From: Bacillota bacterium
Lineage (GTDB): Bacteria > Bacillota > Clostridia > Christensenellales > Aristaeellaceae
Direction of reading: 5' to 3'
Length of the DNA: 20,998 nt
Assembly (NCBI GenBank): GCA_023392515.1
Contig: JAEVYX010000027.1
Span: 1-20,998, forward strand
Notes under the pieces: model-generated
What the model was told of the DNA's origin: nothing
What the model saw: only the letters and a program-made list of their open reading frames with translations
Databases searched by the model: none
Position numbers and translations under genes: made by a program
Part shown: one piece after another, positions 6,183 to 14,088 of the stretch
Layout of the letters: every line of letters begins with the position of its first letter
Position numbering within the stretch: the stretch's first letter is position 1

Positions 6183-7412
6183 CTATATTTTGTCCAGTTC
6201 GAACAGGTGATCCATCAACTGGGTGCCATTGTGCAGATAGACACCTTTGGACGCGGTCTCCTCATCCAGCTTGCAGGGCATAATTCCTGGGCGACGGCTG
6301 TCGTATAGTGCCCATGGCACAGGAGACCCGTCATGACCCCGCGTGGATAACAGCGTTAAATGATCGCTTAAAAGCAGCAGCCTGAAATCGCCAAAGGCAG
6401 GCATTTTATCAAGAAGCGGAGCGATAACCTGGGTATCCAGCCTGCGAATGGCCTCCAGCTTTCGTTCTACATCTCCCGCATGGGACATTTCATCAGGCGC
6501 CTCCACGTGTAGGGCGGCAAAATCATCGCCCGCTTGAAAGGCGTCCAACACTGCCTGTACCTTGCCGCCGTAATTTGTATCCAGGTCACCGGTGGCGCCC
6601 GGGACTTTCGGGGTACGAAGCCCTGCCAGGGCTGCAATGCCCCATACAAGGGGAACAGCGCTGACCACCGTGCCGAAATGGCCATATTTTTCCTGGAAGC
6701 CTGGCAGCTGAATGGCCCTGCCGGGGCCCCAGGGCCAAATCATGTTGGCGGGAAGCAATCCCTTGGATCTGCGTCTGATATTAATGGGATGAGCGTCAAG
6801 GATATTGAAGCTCAGGCGCATCAGCGACTCAATCTCCTTGGCAAAATGACCCTTGGGCCAATACGGCTCAATCGCCTTATCCAGTATATTATGCGGCTCG
6901 GTAAGGTCAAAGGATGCGCTTTCCGGGACGGGGCCGCCAAGCACGCCGATATGGCGGAACGTTCGAGTTATGGATACGGATAGACCGACCTTTTGCGCCG
7001 CCTCAGAAAATTCGGGGTGAGCCATCAGGTCGCCCATCAGGGTCTCGGCTTCATCCCCCTCTATCCCGCCGCCGTTATGGCTTCGGATGACGAGGCCTTC
7101 CTCCGTTTTTTCAATTGCACATAGGTTTACACGGAGAGAAACCTCTCCCTTTTTTAAAAGAAGGCCCATACCTGCTGCTTCCAATACACTGCGGCCGGTG
7201 TAGCATTGCCTGGGGTCATAGCCGAATATATTCAATATGGCTGTATCGCTTCCGGGCGCTATGCCATGAGGTACTGTTAAAGCAGTGCCGATTTCACTTT
7301 TCGCCAATTGATCAAAGGCAGGTAGATTCAAAAACCCCAAAGGGGTTTTGTGATTTAAGGAGGTCAGAGGCAAATCTGCCATGCCGTCGCCAATTACCAA
7401 TAGATATTTCAT
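6183..7412 (-). CDS. apgM: Cofactor-independent phosphoglycerate mutase, archaeal-type (ApgM)
   Basis: A 409-residue alkaline-phosphatase-superfamily enzyme, predicted to interconvert 2- and 3-phosphoglycerate in glycolysis and gluconeogenesis without 2,3-bisphosphoglycerate. Metal-binding and catalytic segments are VIGDGMADLPL (D9), GSDTAILNIFGYDP at 54-67 with the candidate phospho-acceptor S55, HVEAPDEMSHAGD, SDH at 349-351, and RGHDGSPVPW with H360 and D361. The length matches the aPGAM family (about 400). A related branch has been proposed to act as homoserine kinase, which motifs alone cannot exclude. ATG 7412 is preferred over GTG 7421 because AAAGGA (7428-7423) is 10 nt from the ATG but only 1 nt from the GTG. 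It is divergent from murG and monocistronic. Confidence 0.88.
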   Translation of the reverse strand: MKYLLVIGDGMADLPLTSLNHKTPLGFLNLPAFDQLAKSEIGTALTVPHGIAPGSDTAILNIFGYDPRQCYTGRSVLEAAGMGLLLKKGEVSLRVNLCAIEKTEEGLVIRSHNGGGIEGDEAETLMGDLMAHPEFSEAAQKVGLSVSITRTFRHIGVLGGPVPESASFDLTEPHNILDKAIEPYWPKGHFAKEIESLMRLSFNILDAHPINIRRRSKGLLPANMIWPWGPGRAIQLPGFQEKYGHFGTVVSAVPLVWGIAALAGLRTPKVPGATGDLDTNYGGKVQAVLDAFQAGDDFAALHVEAPDEMSHAGDVERKLEAIRRLDTQVIAPLLDKMPAFGDFRLLLLSDHLTLLSTRGHDGSPVPWALYDSRRPGIMPCKLDEETASKGVYLHNGTQLMDHLFELDKI

Positions 7413-7441
7413 AGACGTCACGTCCTTTCGCTACGAATACC

Positions 7442-7471
7442 AGTATACAACCAATGCCGCAAAATTCGCAA
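7442..7471 (-). promoter_or_regulatory. Candidate promoter of apgM
   Basis: On the minus strand TTGCGA (7471-7466) and TATACT (7447-7442) are 18 bp apart. They match the sigma-A consensus 4 and 5 of 6. The leader would be about 23 nt. Confidence 0.5.
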
Positions 7472-7540
7472 CCGTCCTTCCAAAAAGGAACTGGGAATAT
7501 ACAATCTTTCCAACTGAAGATGTAATCTTTTGCCTTTTTG

Positions 7541-7549
7541 TGCTATACT
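7541..7549 (+). promoter_or_regulatory. Extended -10 promoter of murG
   Basis: TGCTATACT is a TG-N-TATACT extended -10 element. The -35 region (around 7521-7526) is poor, as is usual for extended -10 promoters. The predicted start is near 7556, about 27 nt before the TTG start codon. Confidence 0.5.
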
Positions 7550-7582
7550 ATACCGTATGTTTTTTATTGGGGAGGGCTATTC

Positions 7583-8659
7583 TTGAAACGCATTGTACTG
7601 ACTGGGGGCGGCACCGCGGGCCATGTAACGCCCCATCAGGCCCTTTTACCCCACCTTACCGCGGCGGGATATGAGATCCATTATATCGGCACCGAAAAAG
7701 GCATTGAGCGGGATATGATGGCCCCGCTTCCTCAAATCACGTATCATGCGGTAAAAAGCGGGAAGCTGCGCCGCTATTTTGATTGGAAAAACTTTACCGA
7801 TCCATTTCGGGTGATCATCGGCGCATTCCAGGCTGCAAGGCTTATCGGAAAGATACGCCCGGATGTTTGTTTCAGCAAAGGTGGTTTTGTTTCTGTGCCG
7901 GTAGTGGTGGGAGCATGGCTTCATCATGTGCCTGTTGTGCTGCATGAAAGCGATTTTACACCGGGTCTTGCCAACCGAATCTGTGCCCGGTTTGCCAAAG
8001 AAATTGCTACTACTTTTCCGGAATGCGCAAAGGCTTTGGGAGAAAAGGCACAAATGACCGGTACGCCCCTCAGACCCACGCTATTCTCCGGCAGCCGTGC
8101 CCAGGGCCTGGCGCTTGCCGGTTTTTCCGGACAAAAGCCCATTCTGCTGATGATGGGGGGAAGCCTGGGAGCACAGAGCGTGAATAAGGTTCTTCGGGAA
8201 GCGCTGCCCCGCTTGACGCCTTGGGCTGATGTCATGCATATCTGCGGCAAGGGAAACCGGGATGAAACACTTCAGCATACCCCCGGCTACTGGCAGCGGG
8301 AATTTTTATCCGATGAGCTGCCCCATGCTTTGGCTGCAGCCGATCTGGTACTATCCCGGGCGGGGAGTAATGCCTTATGCGAATTTCAGGCGCTTTTAAA
8401 GCCTATGCTTCTGGTGCCATACCCCAAGGGTGCCAGCCGTGGAGACCAGATTTTGAATGCGGAAAGCTATCGCCGCCGGGGGTTGTGCCATGTGCTTTTG
8501 CAGGAAGACCTGACTTCCGATGCGCTGGTACATGCGCTTCAAAATTTGAACAAAGAAAAAGAATCCCTTCGGGCTGCACTGAAAAATGCACCTGCTGCCG
8601 ATGGCACAAGGGCTGTTCTCGACATGATCGAAAATGTTCAAAAACCTTCATCTCGCTAG
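7583..8659 (+). CDS. murG: MurG, lipid II-forming N-acetylglucosaminyltransferase
   Basis: A 358-residue GT28-family enzyme that transfers GlcNAc from UDP-GlcNAc to undecaprenyl-pyrophosphoryl-MurNAc-pentapeptide (lipid I) on the inner face of the membrane, giving lipid II. The N-terminal glycine loop GGGTAGH is at 8-14. HESDFTPGLANR starts at H121, the form seen in many Bacillota instead of HEQN. GGSLGAQSVN is near 191-200, and the UDP-sugar site SRAGSNALCEFQALLKPMLL starts at 258. The start is TTG 7583, giving MKRIVLTGGGTAGH, with GGAGGG 6 nt upstream. The gene is outside any division/cell-wall cluster here: its neighbours are apgM and chemotaxis genes. No second mur gene is in the window. 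Confidence 0.95.
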   Translation: MKRIVLTGGGTAGHVTPHQALLPHLTAAGYEIHYIGTEKGIERDMMAPLPQITYHAVKSGKLRRYFDWKNFTDPFRVIIGAFQAARLIGKIRPDVCFSKGGFVSVPVVVGAWLHHVPVVLHESDFTPGLANRICARFAKEIATTFPECAKALGEKAQMTGTPLRPTLFSGSRAQGLALAGFSGQKPILLMMGGSLGAQSVNKVLREALPRLTPWADVMHICGKGNRDETLQHTPGYWQREFLSDELPHALAAADLVLSRAGSNALCEFQALLKPMLLVPYPKGASRGDQILNAESYRRRGLCHVLLQEDLTSDALVHALQNLNKEKESLRAALKNAPAADGTRAVLDMIENVQKPSSR

Positions 8660-8717
8660 ATATTTTGCATTTATTGTTTCATAGTTATTATTTTCTTGTA
8701 TCTTTATACTCTGGAAA

Positions 8718-8765
8718 AGAAATGCCTCCACTCCCTTTTTGAAAAATGGGGATGGAGGCATTTCT
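8718..8765. terminator. Hairpin terminator after murG
   Basis: Bases 8718-8730 pair perfectly with 8753-8765 (13 bp), and the interior CCC...GGG and T/A tracts extend the helix. The plus side has only TTTCT within the stem end and no long T-run, so efficiency is uncertain. On the minus strand TTTCTTTTCC follows. Confidence 0.6.
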
Positions 8766-8798
8766 AACATAAAGAAAGATAAATATATTTTTAACATG

Positions 8799-8825
8799 TC
8801 AATTTTTGTTGAAACGTGTCGAAAT
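8799..8825 (+). promoter_or_regulatory. Candidate sigma-D (flagellar/chemotaxis) promoter of cheW-mcp pair 1
   Basis: TCAA (8799-8802), 15 bp, then GTCGAAAT (8818-8825) resembles the SigD/FliA pattern TAAA-N15-GCCGATAT, matching 3 of 4 and 6 of 8. The same arrangement occurs before the second pair at 11341-11367. Individually weak, but the recurrence and gene type support it. Confidence 0.35.
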
Positions 8826-9015
8826 ATTATGCAGGTAATAATTTGAAGTACCAATCAGAATCATCAAATGAAATCTATCAATATGGGAGGGTCGTTTTCA
8901 AAGAAGTAAGATGTCGGAAGCCAAGTAGACAAAAAATGTGATCGTTTGGAGAAAATTGAATATTCATGAGATCTATGGATCAACTCTTGCCTTACACACA
9001 AAGGGGGAACAGCTT
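8826..9015 (+). other. Long leader or spacer before cheW pair 1
   Basis: About 190 nt lie between the candidate promoter and the cheW ATG. I see no convincing open frame, riboswitch core (for example cyclic-di-GMP) or terminator. A GGGAGGG at 8885-8891 looks like a ribosome binding site but leads only to a five-codon frame. Confidence 0.4.
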
Positions 9016-9501
9016 ATGTCGGAAAGACCAGACATTATGGTCGCAGAGACAGAGGACACGCAAAAAGACAAGTATTTAACCTTTTCCATTGGGAACGAAA
9101 ACTATGGGATAGCCATCGGGCATGTCAAGGAGATTATCGGTATTCAGCCCATCACAGAAATTCCTGAGTTTCCCGAACACATGAAGGGGATCATCAACCT
9201 GCGCGGCAAAATCATCCCGGTGATGGATGTCAGACTTAGATTCAAAAAACCGCCCCAAGTATACAATGACCGGACATGCATAATTGTTATTGACATAGCG
9301 GAGGTTTCCATCGGTCTTATCGTGGACAGGGTCGCTGAAGTATTGTCCATCCCGGAAAGCGAAATAGCAGCTCCGCCTGAACTCAACAAGAGTTCAAGCA
9401 AGTATATTAAAGGTTTTGGAAAAGTCGGCAGTGAAGTCAAATTGCTATTGGATTGTGATATTTTATTGAACGAAGAAACAGAAAATTTGAAAATGTTTTA
9501 G
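9016..9501 (+). CDS. cheW: CheW chemotaxis coupling protein, copy 1
   Basis: A 161-residue cytoplasmic adaptor that links the CheA kinase to chemoreceptor tips. A single CheW domain spans about residues 18-155. Recognisable segments are KDKYLTFSIGNENYGIAI, INLRGKIIPVMDVR and GLIVDRVAEVLSIPESEI. ATG 9016 has AAGGGGGAA ending about 6 nt upstream; an in-frame GTG at 8938 lacks a good site. It is 12 nt from the downstream receptor, with which it is surely cotranscribed. It is about 85% identical at protein level to copy 2 (11543-12028). Their N-terminal tails (first about 14 residues) differ. No CheA gene is in the window. Confidence 0.96.
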   Translation: MSERPDIMVAETEDTQKDKYLTFSIGNENYGIAIGHVKEIIGIQPITEIPEFPEHMKGIINLRGKIIPVMDVRLRFKKPPQVYNDRTCIIVIDIAEVSIGLIVDRVAEVLSIPESEIAAPPELNKSSSKYIKGFGKVGSEVKLLLDCDILLNEETENLKMF

Positions 9502-9513
9502 GGGGTTCATTCC

Positions 9514-11214
9514 ATGAAATGGTTTTATAACATGAAGGTATCTTTAAAACTGATTCTTGGCTTTGTTCTTGTTGCCATTATTGCCGGGGTAGTTGGCATT
9601 GTGGGAATATCGTCTATCAATACCATTGCCGAAGACGACGCCCAGATGTATGAAAATATGACGGTGCCGCTCTCCTATATGTCCAGAATTTCGACCATCT
9701 TTGAAAGGGTCAGAATTGGCAGCCGGGATATCGTATTGCTAAACGAGCCGGATGAAATTAAGGCAAAGGAAGATGCTATTGCAGAGCTTCGCAAAGAAGC
9801 CACCGTTAATCAGGAAGAGTTTGAAAAAAGAATTCTATCTCAGGAAGCAAGAAATGCATATGATCAGTTCGTGAAAACGAGAGCGGATTATGGGCCGTAT
9901 CTTGAACAAGTGATTAAACTTGCAAAAGCAAATCAGGATACGGAAGCGATGAACGTTCTGTTTTCTGATGGCATGCAAAAAGTTGTGACTGCCGAGCAGG
10001 AGGCAATCAACACACTCGTTAATATGAAGACGGAGGACGCAAAAGAAAAAGCGGATTCCAATGCGCAGATGGCAAGTTCCGCAACCTGGTTGATGGTTTC
10101 ATGCATTGCCGCTGGAATGATTCTCGCGGTTTTGTTAGGCCTGTTTATTTCCAGCATTATCAGCAAACCTGTGAAGAAGATGGCGACAGCGGCAGAACAG
10201 ATTGCAGATGGTGACTTGAATGTTTATATTGATCTGAATACCAGGGACGAAATCGGTGCTCTGGCATCAGCCTTTAGAAGAATGTCCGACAATCTCAACG
10301 AAGTGATGTCAAATATCAACGCCGCCTCGGAACAGGTATCTTCAGGCGCCAGACAGGTTTCTGACTCTAGCCTGTCTCTCTCCCAGGGGGCTACCGAACA
10401 GGCAAGCTCTATAGAGGAATTGACGGCTTCCCTCGAACAGATTTCCTCACAGACCAAATTGAATGCCCAGAACGCAAAACAGGCGAATCAACTGGCCGGC
10501 GTTGCCCAGAATAATGCGGAACAGGGCAACATGCAAATGAAGGATATGCTCAAGGCTATGGACGAAATCAATGAGTCTTCCGCAAACATTTCGAAGATTA
10601 TCAAGGTGATTGATGAAATAGCATTTCAAACCAATATTCTGGCTTTGAATGCTGCAGTGGAAGCCGCAAGAGCCGGGCAGCAGGGAAAAGGCTTTGCCGT
10701 TGTGGCGGAAGAGGTAAGAAACCTCGCGGCACGCTCTGCCAATGCAGCCAAGGAAACCACCGCCATGATAGAAGGCTCAATCAAGAAGGCGGAGGCTGGT
10801 ACAAAGCTGGCGACGGGCACGGCGGAAGCTCTGGAAAAGATTGTGGATGGCGTAGCCAAAGCCGCATCCCTGGTGGGTCAAATCGATGTTGCTTCCAATG
10901 AACAGGCGACCGGCGTTGCTCAAATCAATCAGGCGGTATTGCAGGTGTCTCAGGTGGTTCAAGCCAACTCCGCCGCCTCTGAACAGAGCGCGGCTGCCAG
11001 CAAGGAACTTGCCAGCCAGGCGGATCTGATGAGAGAATCTGTCAGCAAGTTCAAGCTGAAAAAGGCAGACTACCCGAAGGCCAGACCCGGCGTAATCAGC
11101 CTGGAGGATCATGCCAAGACGGAGCGGCATATGGCTCGAGCGGAAGAAAAACCGATGCTAACGTCTGAAAAAGTAAGAATCAAGTTAAGCGACGACGAGT
11201 TTGGAAAATACTAA
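9514..11214 (+). CDS. Methyl-accepting chemotaxis protein, copy 1
   Basis: A 566-residue transmembrane receptor that senses an extracellular ligand and controls CheA through CheW. Order: TM1 about 12-33, extracellular four-helix bundle (4HB_MCP_1 type) about 34-188, TM2 about 190-213, HAMP about 211-262, and a long cytoplasmic coiled coil with the signalling hairpin at about 368-405 (contains EIAFQTNILALNAAVEAARA). Glu/Gln-rich stretches such as GATEQASS and SNEQATG are candidate methylation sites. The C terminus is a linker ending LSDDEFGKY, also found in copy 2, possibly a docking tail for adaptation enzymes (inference). The ATG has GGGGG 8 nt upstream. The ligand is unknown. It pairs with cheW copy 1 and ends before a strong terminator. 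Confidence 0.96.
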   Translation: MKWFYNMKVSLKLILGFVLVAIIAGVVGIVGISSINTIAEDDAQMYENMTVPLSYMSRISTIFERVRIGSRDIVLLNEPDEIKAKEDAIAELRKEATVNQEEFEKRILSQEARNAYDQFVKTRADYGPYLEQVIKLAKANQDTEAMNVLFSDGMQKVVTAEQEAINTLVNMKTEDAKEKADSNAQMASSATWLMVSCIAAGMILAVLLGLFISSIISKPVKKMATAAEQIADGDLNVYIDLNTRDEIGALASAFRRMSDNLNEVMSNINAASEQVSSGARQVSDSSLSLSQGATEQASSIEELTASLEQISSQTKLNAQNAKQANQLAGVAQNNAEQGNMQMKDMLKAMDEINESSANISKIIKVIDEIAFQTNILALNAAVEAARAGQQGKGFAVVAEEVRNLAARSANAAKETTAMIEGSIKKAEAGTKLATGTAEALEKIVDGVAKAASLVGQIDVASNEQATGVAQINQAVLQVSQVVQANSAASEQSAAASKELASQADLMRESVSKFKLKKADYPKARPGVISLEDHAKTERHMARAEEKPMLTSEKVRIKLSDDEFGKY

Positions 11215-11271
11215 AAAATATTAAAAAGAGCTGGTTATGGCAGTCATTCCGTTAACCTTGCAAATGCTCTA

Positions 11272-11305
11272 AGCCCTGAGGCGATCGCCTCAGGGCTACA
11301 TTTTT
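11272..11305 (+). terminator. Intrinsic terminator after cheW-mcp pair 1
   Basis: Bases 11272-11297 form a perfect 26-nt palindrome (12-bp arms when allowing the central AT), followed by ACATTTTT. It separates the two chemotaxis units, so each is transcribed on its own. Confidence 0.85.
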
Positions 11306-11340
11306 ATACCAATTTTACAAATGCTACTATTATAAATGAT

Positions 11341-11367
11341 TTAACTTCTTATGGTTGCTGTCGATGT
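11341..11367 (+). promoter_or_regulatory. Candidate sigma-D promoter of cheW-mcp pair 2
   Basis: TTAA (11341-11344), 15 bp, then GTCGATGT (11360-11367) resembles TAAA-N15-GCCGATAT. It lies about 175 nt before the cheW start, close to the distance seen for the first pair. Confidence 0.38.
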
Positions 11368-11542
11368 AATTATTGTTAAAAAATCAGCGAATGGGTTATT
11401 GTGGAAAAAATTTAAAAAAAGGTGGTGAATTTATAATAAAAGGTATATAGCTGCAAAAAGAAGACAACGCTGCTATAGACCAAGTGTACTGCGCTTGCAA
11501 TGATTGAAAAGTACATAAAACAAGCGAGGAGGTAACGCTATC
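11368..11542 (+). other. Leader before cheW pair 2
   Basis: This AT-rich stretch of about 175 nt has no supported gene. A 6-bp pairing of CGCTTG (near 11493) with CAAGCG (11521-11526) would place the ribosome binding site GAGGAGG (11526-11532) at the foot of a hairpin with a 22-nt loop. A TATAAT-like sequence near 11431-11438 lacks a -35 partner. Confidence 0.35.
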
Positions 11543-12028
11543 ATGCCGGTAAAATCTGAGGCGGAATTGTATGAAAACGAGGACACGCAAAAGGACAAAT
11601 ATCTAACATTTTCAATTGGCAGCGAAAACTATGGCATCGCTATTGGGTTTGTCAAAGAGATCATCGGGATACAGCCGGTTACGGAAATTCCTGAATTCCC
11701 AGCGCATATGAAAGGAATTATTAACCTGAGAGGAAAGATTATCCCCGTAATGGATGTCAGACTTCGGTTTAAAAAACCAGCCCAAGCTTATAGTGACAGA
11801 ACATGCATCATTGTCATTGATATCTCACAGGTCTCTGTAGGCCTGATTGTGGATAGAGTTGCCGAAGTGTTGACCATTCCGGAAAGTGAAATCGCCGCAC
11901 CGCCGGAGATTGGTAAAGGTGCAAGCAAATACATCAAGGGATTCGGCAAGGTAGGAAATGAAGTAAAGCTATTGCTGGACTGCAGTATTCTCATAAATGA
12001 AGAAGCAGAAAGCCTGAAACTGCTTTAA
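11543..12028 (+). CDS. cheW: CheW chemotaxis coupling protein, copy 2
   Basis: A 161-residue single-domain CheW, paralogous to copy 1. After a different N-terminal tail (MPVKSEAELYENE) the two align without gaps from DTQKDKYLTF to the end. Differences are mostly conservative, for example PITEIPEFPE versus PVTEIPEFPA and LNKSSSKY versus IGKGASKY. DNA of the two copies differs at many third codon positions, so this part of the duplication is old. ATG 11543 has GAGGAGG 10 nt upstream. It would couple receptor copy 2, 15 nt downstream, to CheA. Whether the two CheW proteins prefer different receptors cannot be told from sequence. Confidence 0.96.
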   Translation: MPVKSEAELYENEDTQKDKYLTFSIGSENYGIAIGFVKEIIGIQPVTEIPEFPAHMKGIINLRGKIIPVMDVRLRFKKPAQAYSDRTCIIVIDISQVSVGLIVDRVAEVLTIPESEIAAPPEIGKGASKYIKGFGKVGNEVKLLLDCSILINEEAESLKLL

Positions 12029-12043
12029 GGGAGGAATGTACAA

Positions 12044-13744
12044 ATGAAATGGTTTAGAAATATGAAGATATCATGGAAGCTTCTCCTGGGTTTTATATTG
12101 GTTGCCGTGGTGGCAGGGGTCGTGGGTATTGTGGGCATTGTAAATCTTCATTCTATCGAAGCAAACGATACTCAACTTTATGAGGATATGACGGTACCTA
12201 TTGCTCAAATGGCCCAGGTTGCAATGTCTTTCCAAAGGGTACGGGTCAACCTCCGGGACATTGTTTTATTGAATGAATCGAAGGATATTAAAACAAAGGA
12301 GGAAGGCATCGCACAAAGAAGGACGGAAATTGATACCAATGCGGTTGCCTTTGAAAAGACAATTTCCTTGCAATCCATACACGAGGCTTATGATGAATTT
12401 GTTAAAGCTCGGGAAGTTTTCGCGGGCTACATGGATCAGGTTATTACCATGGCAAAGGCAAATCGGGACGCCATGGCACTTGACTTAATTCAGTCGGAAG
12501 AGTTTATGGCGGCGGAACAAAATGAACAAAGTGCCATCTTAACGCTGGTTGAGCTCAAAAATGACGCGGCGAAGGCCAAATCTGAAGAAAATGCTCAGTT
12601 GGCCAGCATGGCTGTGATGACAATGGTTGGATTTATTGCCGGCGCCGTAATTCTAGCCATATTGTTGGGCTTGTTTATTTCCAATCTGATCAGCAATCCC
12701 GTGAAAAAGATATCCTCAGCAGCCGCACTGATTGCGGATGGAGATTTGAATGTTCAAGTGGAAATGGATACCAAGGATGAAATTGGTGCGTTGGCATCGG
12801 CTTTCCGAAGAATGTCCGACAACCTGAATGAGGCCATGTCCAACATAAATTCCGCCTCCGAACAAGTGGCTTCCGGTGCAAGGCAGGTGTCCGATTCCAG
12901 CACATCCCTTTCCCAGGGCGCGACTGAGCAGGCTAGTTCCCTTGAGGAACTGACGGCATCGCTGGAGCAGATTTCGTCACAAACCAAATTGAATGCACAA
13001 AACGCCAATCAGGCCAATGAATTGGCTGGCACCGCCAGGAATAATGCGGAACAGGGCAATTTGCAAATGAAGGATATGCTCAAAGCCATGGATGAAATCA
13101 ATGAGTCTTCCGCAAATATTTCAAAGATCATAAAGGTGATTGATGAAATTGCGTTTCAGACCAATATTCTGGCTTTGAATGCTGCAGTGGAAGCCGCAAG
13201 AGCCGGGCAGCAGGGAAAAGGCTTTGCTGTTGTAGCTGAAGAGGTAAGAAACCTCGCGGCACGCTCTGCCAATGCAGCGAAGGAAACCACCGCGATGATC
13301 GAAGGCTCCATTAAAAAAGCCGAGGCCGGGACAAAACTGGCCACCAGCACGGCAGAGGCACTGGAAAAGATTGTGGACGGCGTAGCCAAAGCCGCAGACC
13401 TGGTAGGTCAGATCGATTCCGCATCCAACGAACAGGCAACAGGCATCGCGCAGATCAATCAGGCGGTGATGCAGGTCTCCCAGGTGGTGCAAGCAAACTC
13501 CGCCGCCTCTGAACAAAGTGCGGCAGCCAGCAAGGAATTGGCGAGCCAGGCAGAGCTGATGCAGGAAACCGTCAGCAAGTTCAAACTTAAAAAAGCGGCC
13601 TACGGAAAGACAAATCCCGGAACATATGGCATGGAGAAACATGTTATAGAGCAGGAACGCCAGGATCAACAGGGTGAGAAAAGAAAGCCTTCCATTGAAA
13701 GACCGACAATTCAGTTAAGCGACAGCGAATTCGGAAAATACTAA
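12044..13744 (+). CDS. Methyl-accepting chemotaxis protein, copy 2
   Basis: A 566-residue receptor with the same architecture as copy 1: TM1 about 12-33, a 4HB_MCP_1-like extracellular bundle about 34-188, TM2 about 190-213, HAMP, and a cytoplasmic signalling domain with the tip at about 368-405. The extracellular part keeps anchor motifs (MTVP, RDIVLLNE) but is otherwise divergent, suggesting a different ligand. The C-terminal linker differs in sequence, yet the last residues, LSDSEFGKY, match copy 1. The start has AGGGAGG 9 nt upstream, overlapping the cheW stop region. A terminator follows at 13764. Two DNA stretches of the tip are identical to copy 1. Confidence 0.96.
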   Translation: MKWFRNMKISWKLLLGFILVAVVAGVVGIVGIVNLHSIEANDTQLYEDMTVPIAQMAQVAMSFQRVRVNLRDIVLLNESKDIKTKEEGIAQRRTEIDTNAVAFEKTISLQSIHEAYDEFVKAREVFAGYMDQVITMAKANRDAMALDLIQSEEFMAAEQNEQSAILTLVELKNDAAKAKSEENAQLASMAVMTMVGFIAGAVILAILLGLFISNLISNPVKKISSAAALIADGDLNVQVEMDTKDEIGALASAFRRMSDNLNEAMSNINSASEQVASGARQVSDSSTSLSQGATEQASSLEELTASLEQISSQTKLNAQNANQANELAGTARNNAEQGNLQMKDMLKAMDEINESSANISKIIKVIDEIAFQTNILALNAAVEAARAGQQGKGFAVVAEEVRNLAARSANAAKETTAMIEGSIKKAEAGTKLATSTAEALEKIVDGVAKAADLVGQIDSASNEQATGIAQINQAVMQVSQVVQANSAASEQSAAASKELASQAELMQETVSKFKLKKAAYGKTNPGTYGMEKHVIEQERQDQQGEKRKPSIERPTIQLSDSEFGKY

Positions 13745-13763
13745 AAAGATAAGAGCGAAGTGT

Positions 13764-13796
13764 AGCGGAGTGTAAGAAACTCCGCTTCTTCTTTTC
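13764..13796 (+). terminator. Intrinsic terminator after cheW-mcp pair 2
   Basis: AGCGGAGT (13764-13771) pairs with ACTCCGCT (13779-13786) around a 7-nt loop, followed by TCTTCTTTTC. Confidence 0.8.
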
Positions 13797-14088
13797 ACCG
13801 AGCGTGGAAATCTGGTCGCTGCCATACAAAAAATCATCTTATTTTGCCTTGCTCGCAGCAAAGGAGAAGAGCTTATTCCCATCATTTAACATCATGGGAA
13901 TAAGACCGGCATTGCAGAAAACAATAAAGGAAGAGATGATTTTGAACGGCGGTGCGCTATTGCTGCAAAGCGGCTTATGCCAAAGAAAATGTGGAGACAA
14001 AACCATTTCCGGCAGATGCCTTTCCATGGTTTGGCTTTGATAAGTCAGGGAGCTTTTGCACACAATAGCCGCGAGGAGGCGAATCACC
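13797..14088. other. Gene-free stretch before the lipoprotein
   Basis: I find no supported gene. A GTG-started frame of 78 codons (13804-14040) lacks a ribosome binding site and any recognisable motif. An 11-bp perfect inverted repeat is present (13872-13882 with 13894-13904, 11-nt loop) without a T-run on the plus strand. No clear sigma-A promoter is visible; a spore-specific promoter for the next gene would be plausible but I cannot point to one. Confidence 0.45.

Larger units (their letters stand above)
9016..13744 (+). repeat. Tandem duplication of a cheW-mcp cassette
   Basis: Unit 1 (9016-11214) and unit 2 (11543-13744) have the same gene order. CheW is 161 residues in both and the receptor 566 residues in both, with no net insertion or deletion between the mcp genes (constant offset of 2530 nt). 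The receptor signalling halves are nearly identical, while the extracellular sensing halves are clearly diverged. The leaders are not obviously related in sequence. Confidence 0.9.

Noticed and set aside
8938..9015. N-terminal extension of CheW copy 1 from a GTG at 8938
   Set aside because: It has no convincing ribosome binding site and the paralogue has no such extension. ATG 9016 has AAGGGGGAA just upstream.
8911..9024. The 9-nt string ATGTCGGAA occurs at 8911 and again at the cheW start at 9016
   Set aside because: It is too short to be meaningful; the first copy opens only a five-codon frame.
13804..14040. GTG-started 78-codon frame between the chemotaxis genes and the lipoprotein gene
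   Set aside because: It has no ribosome binding site and no recognisable composition or motif, and it starts only 8 nt after a terminator. It is treated as non-coding.
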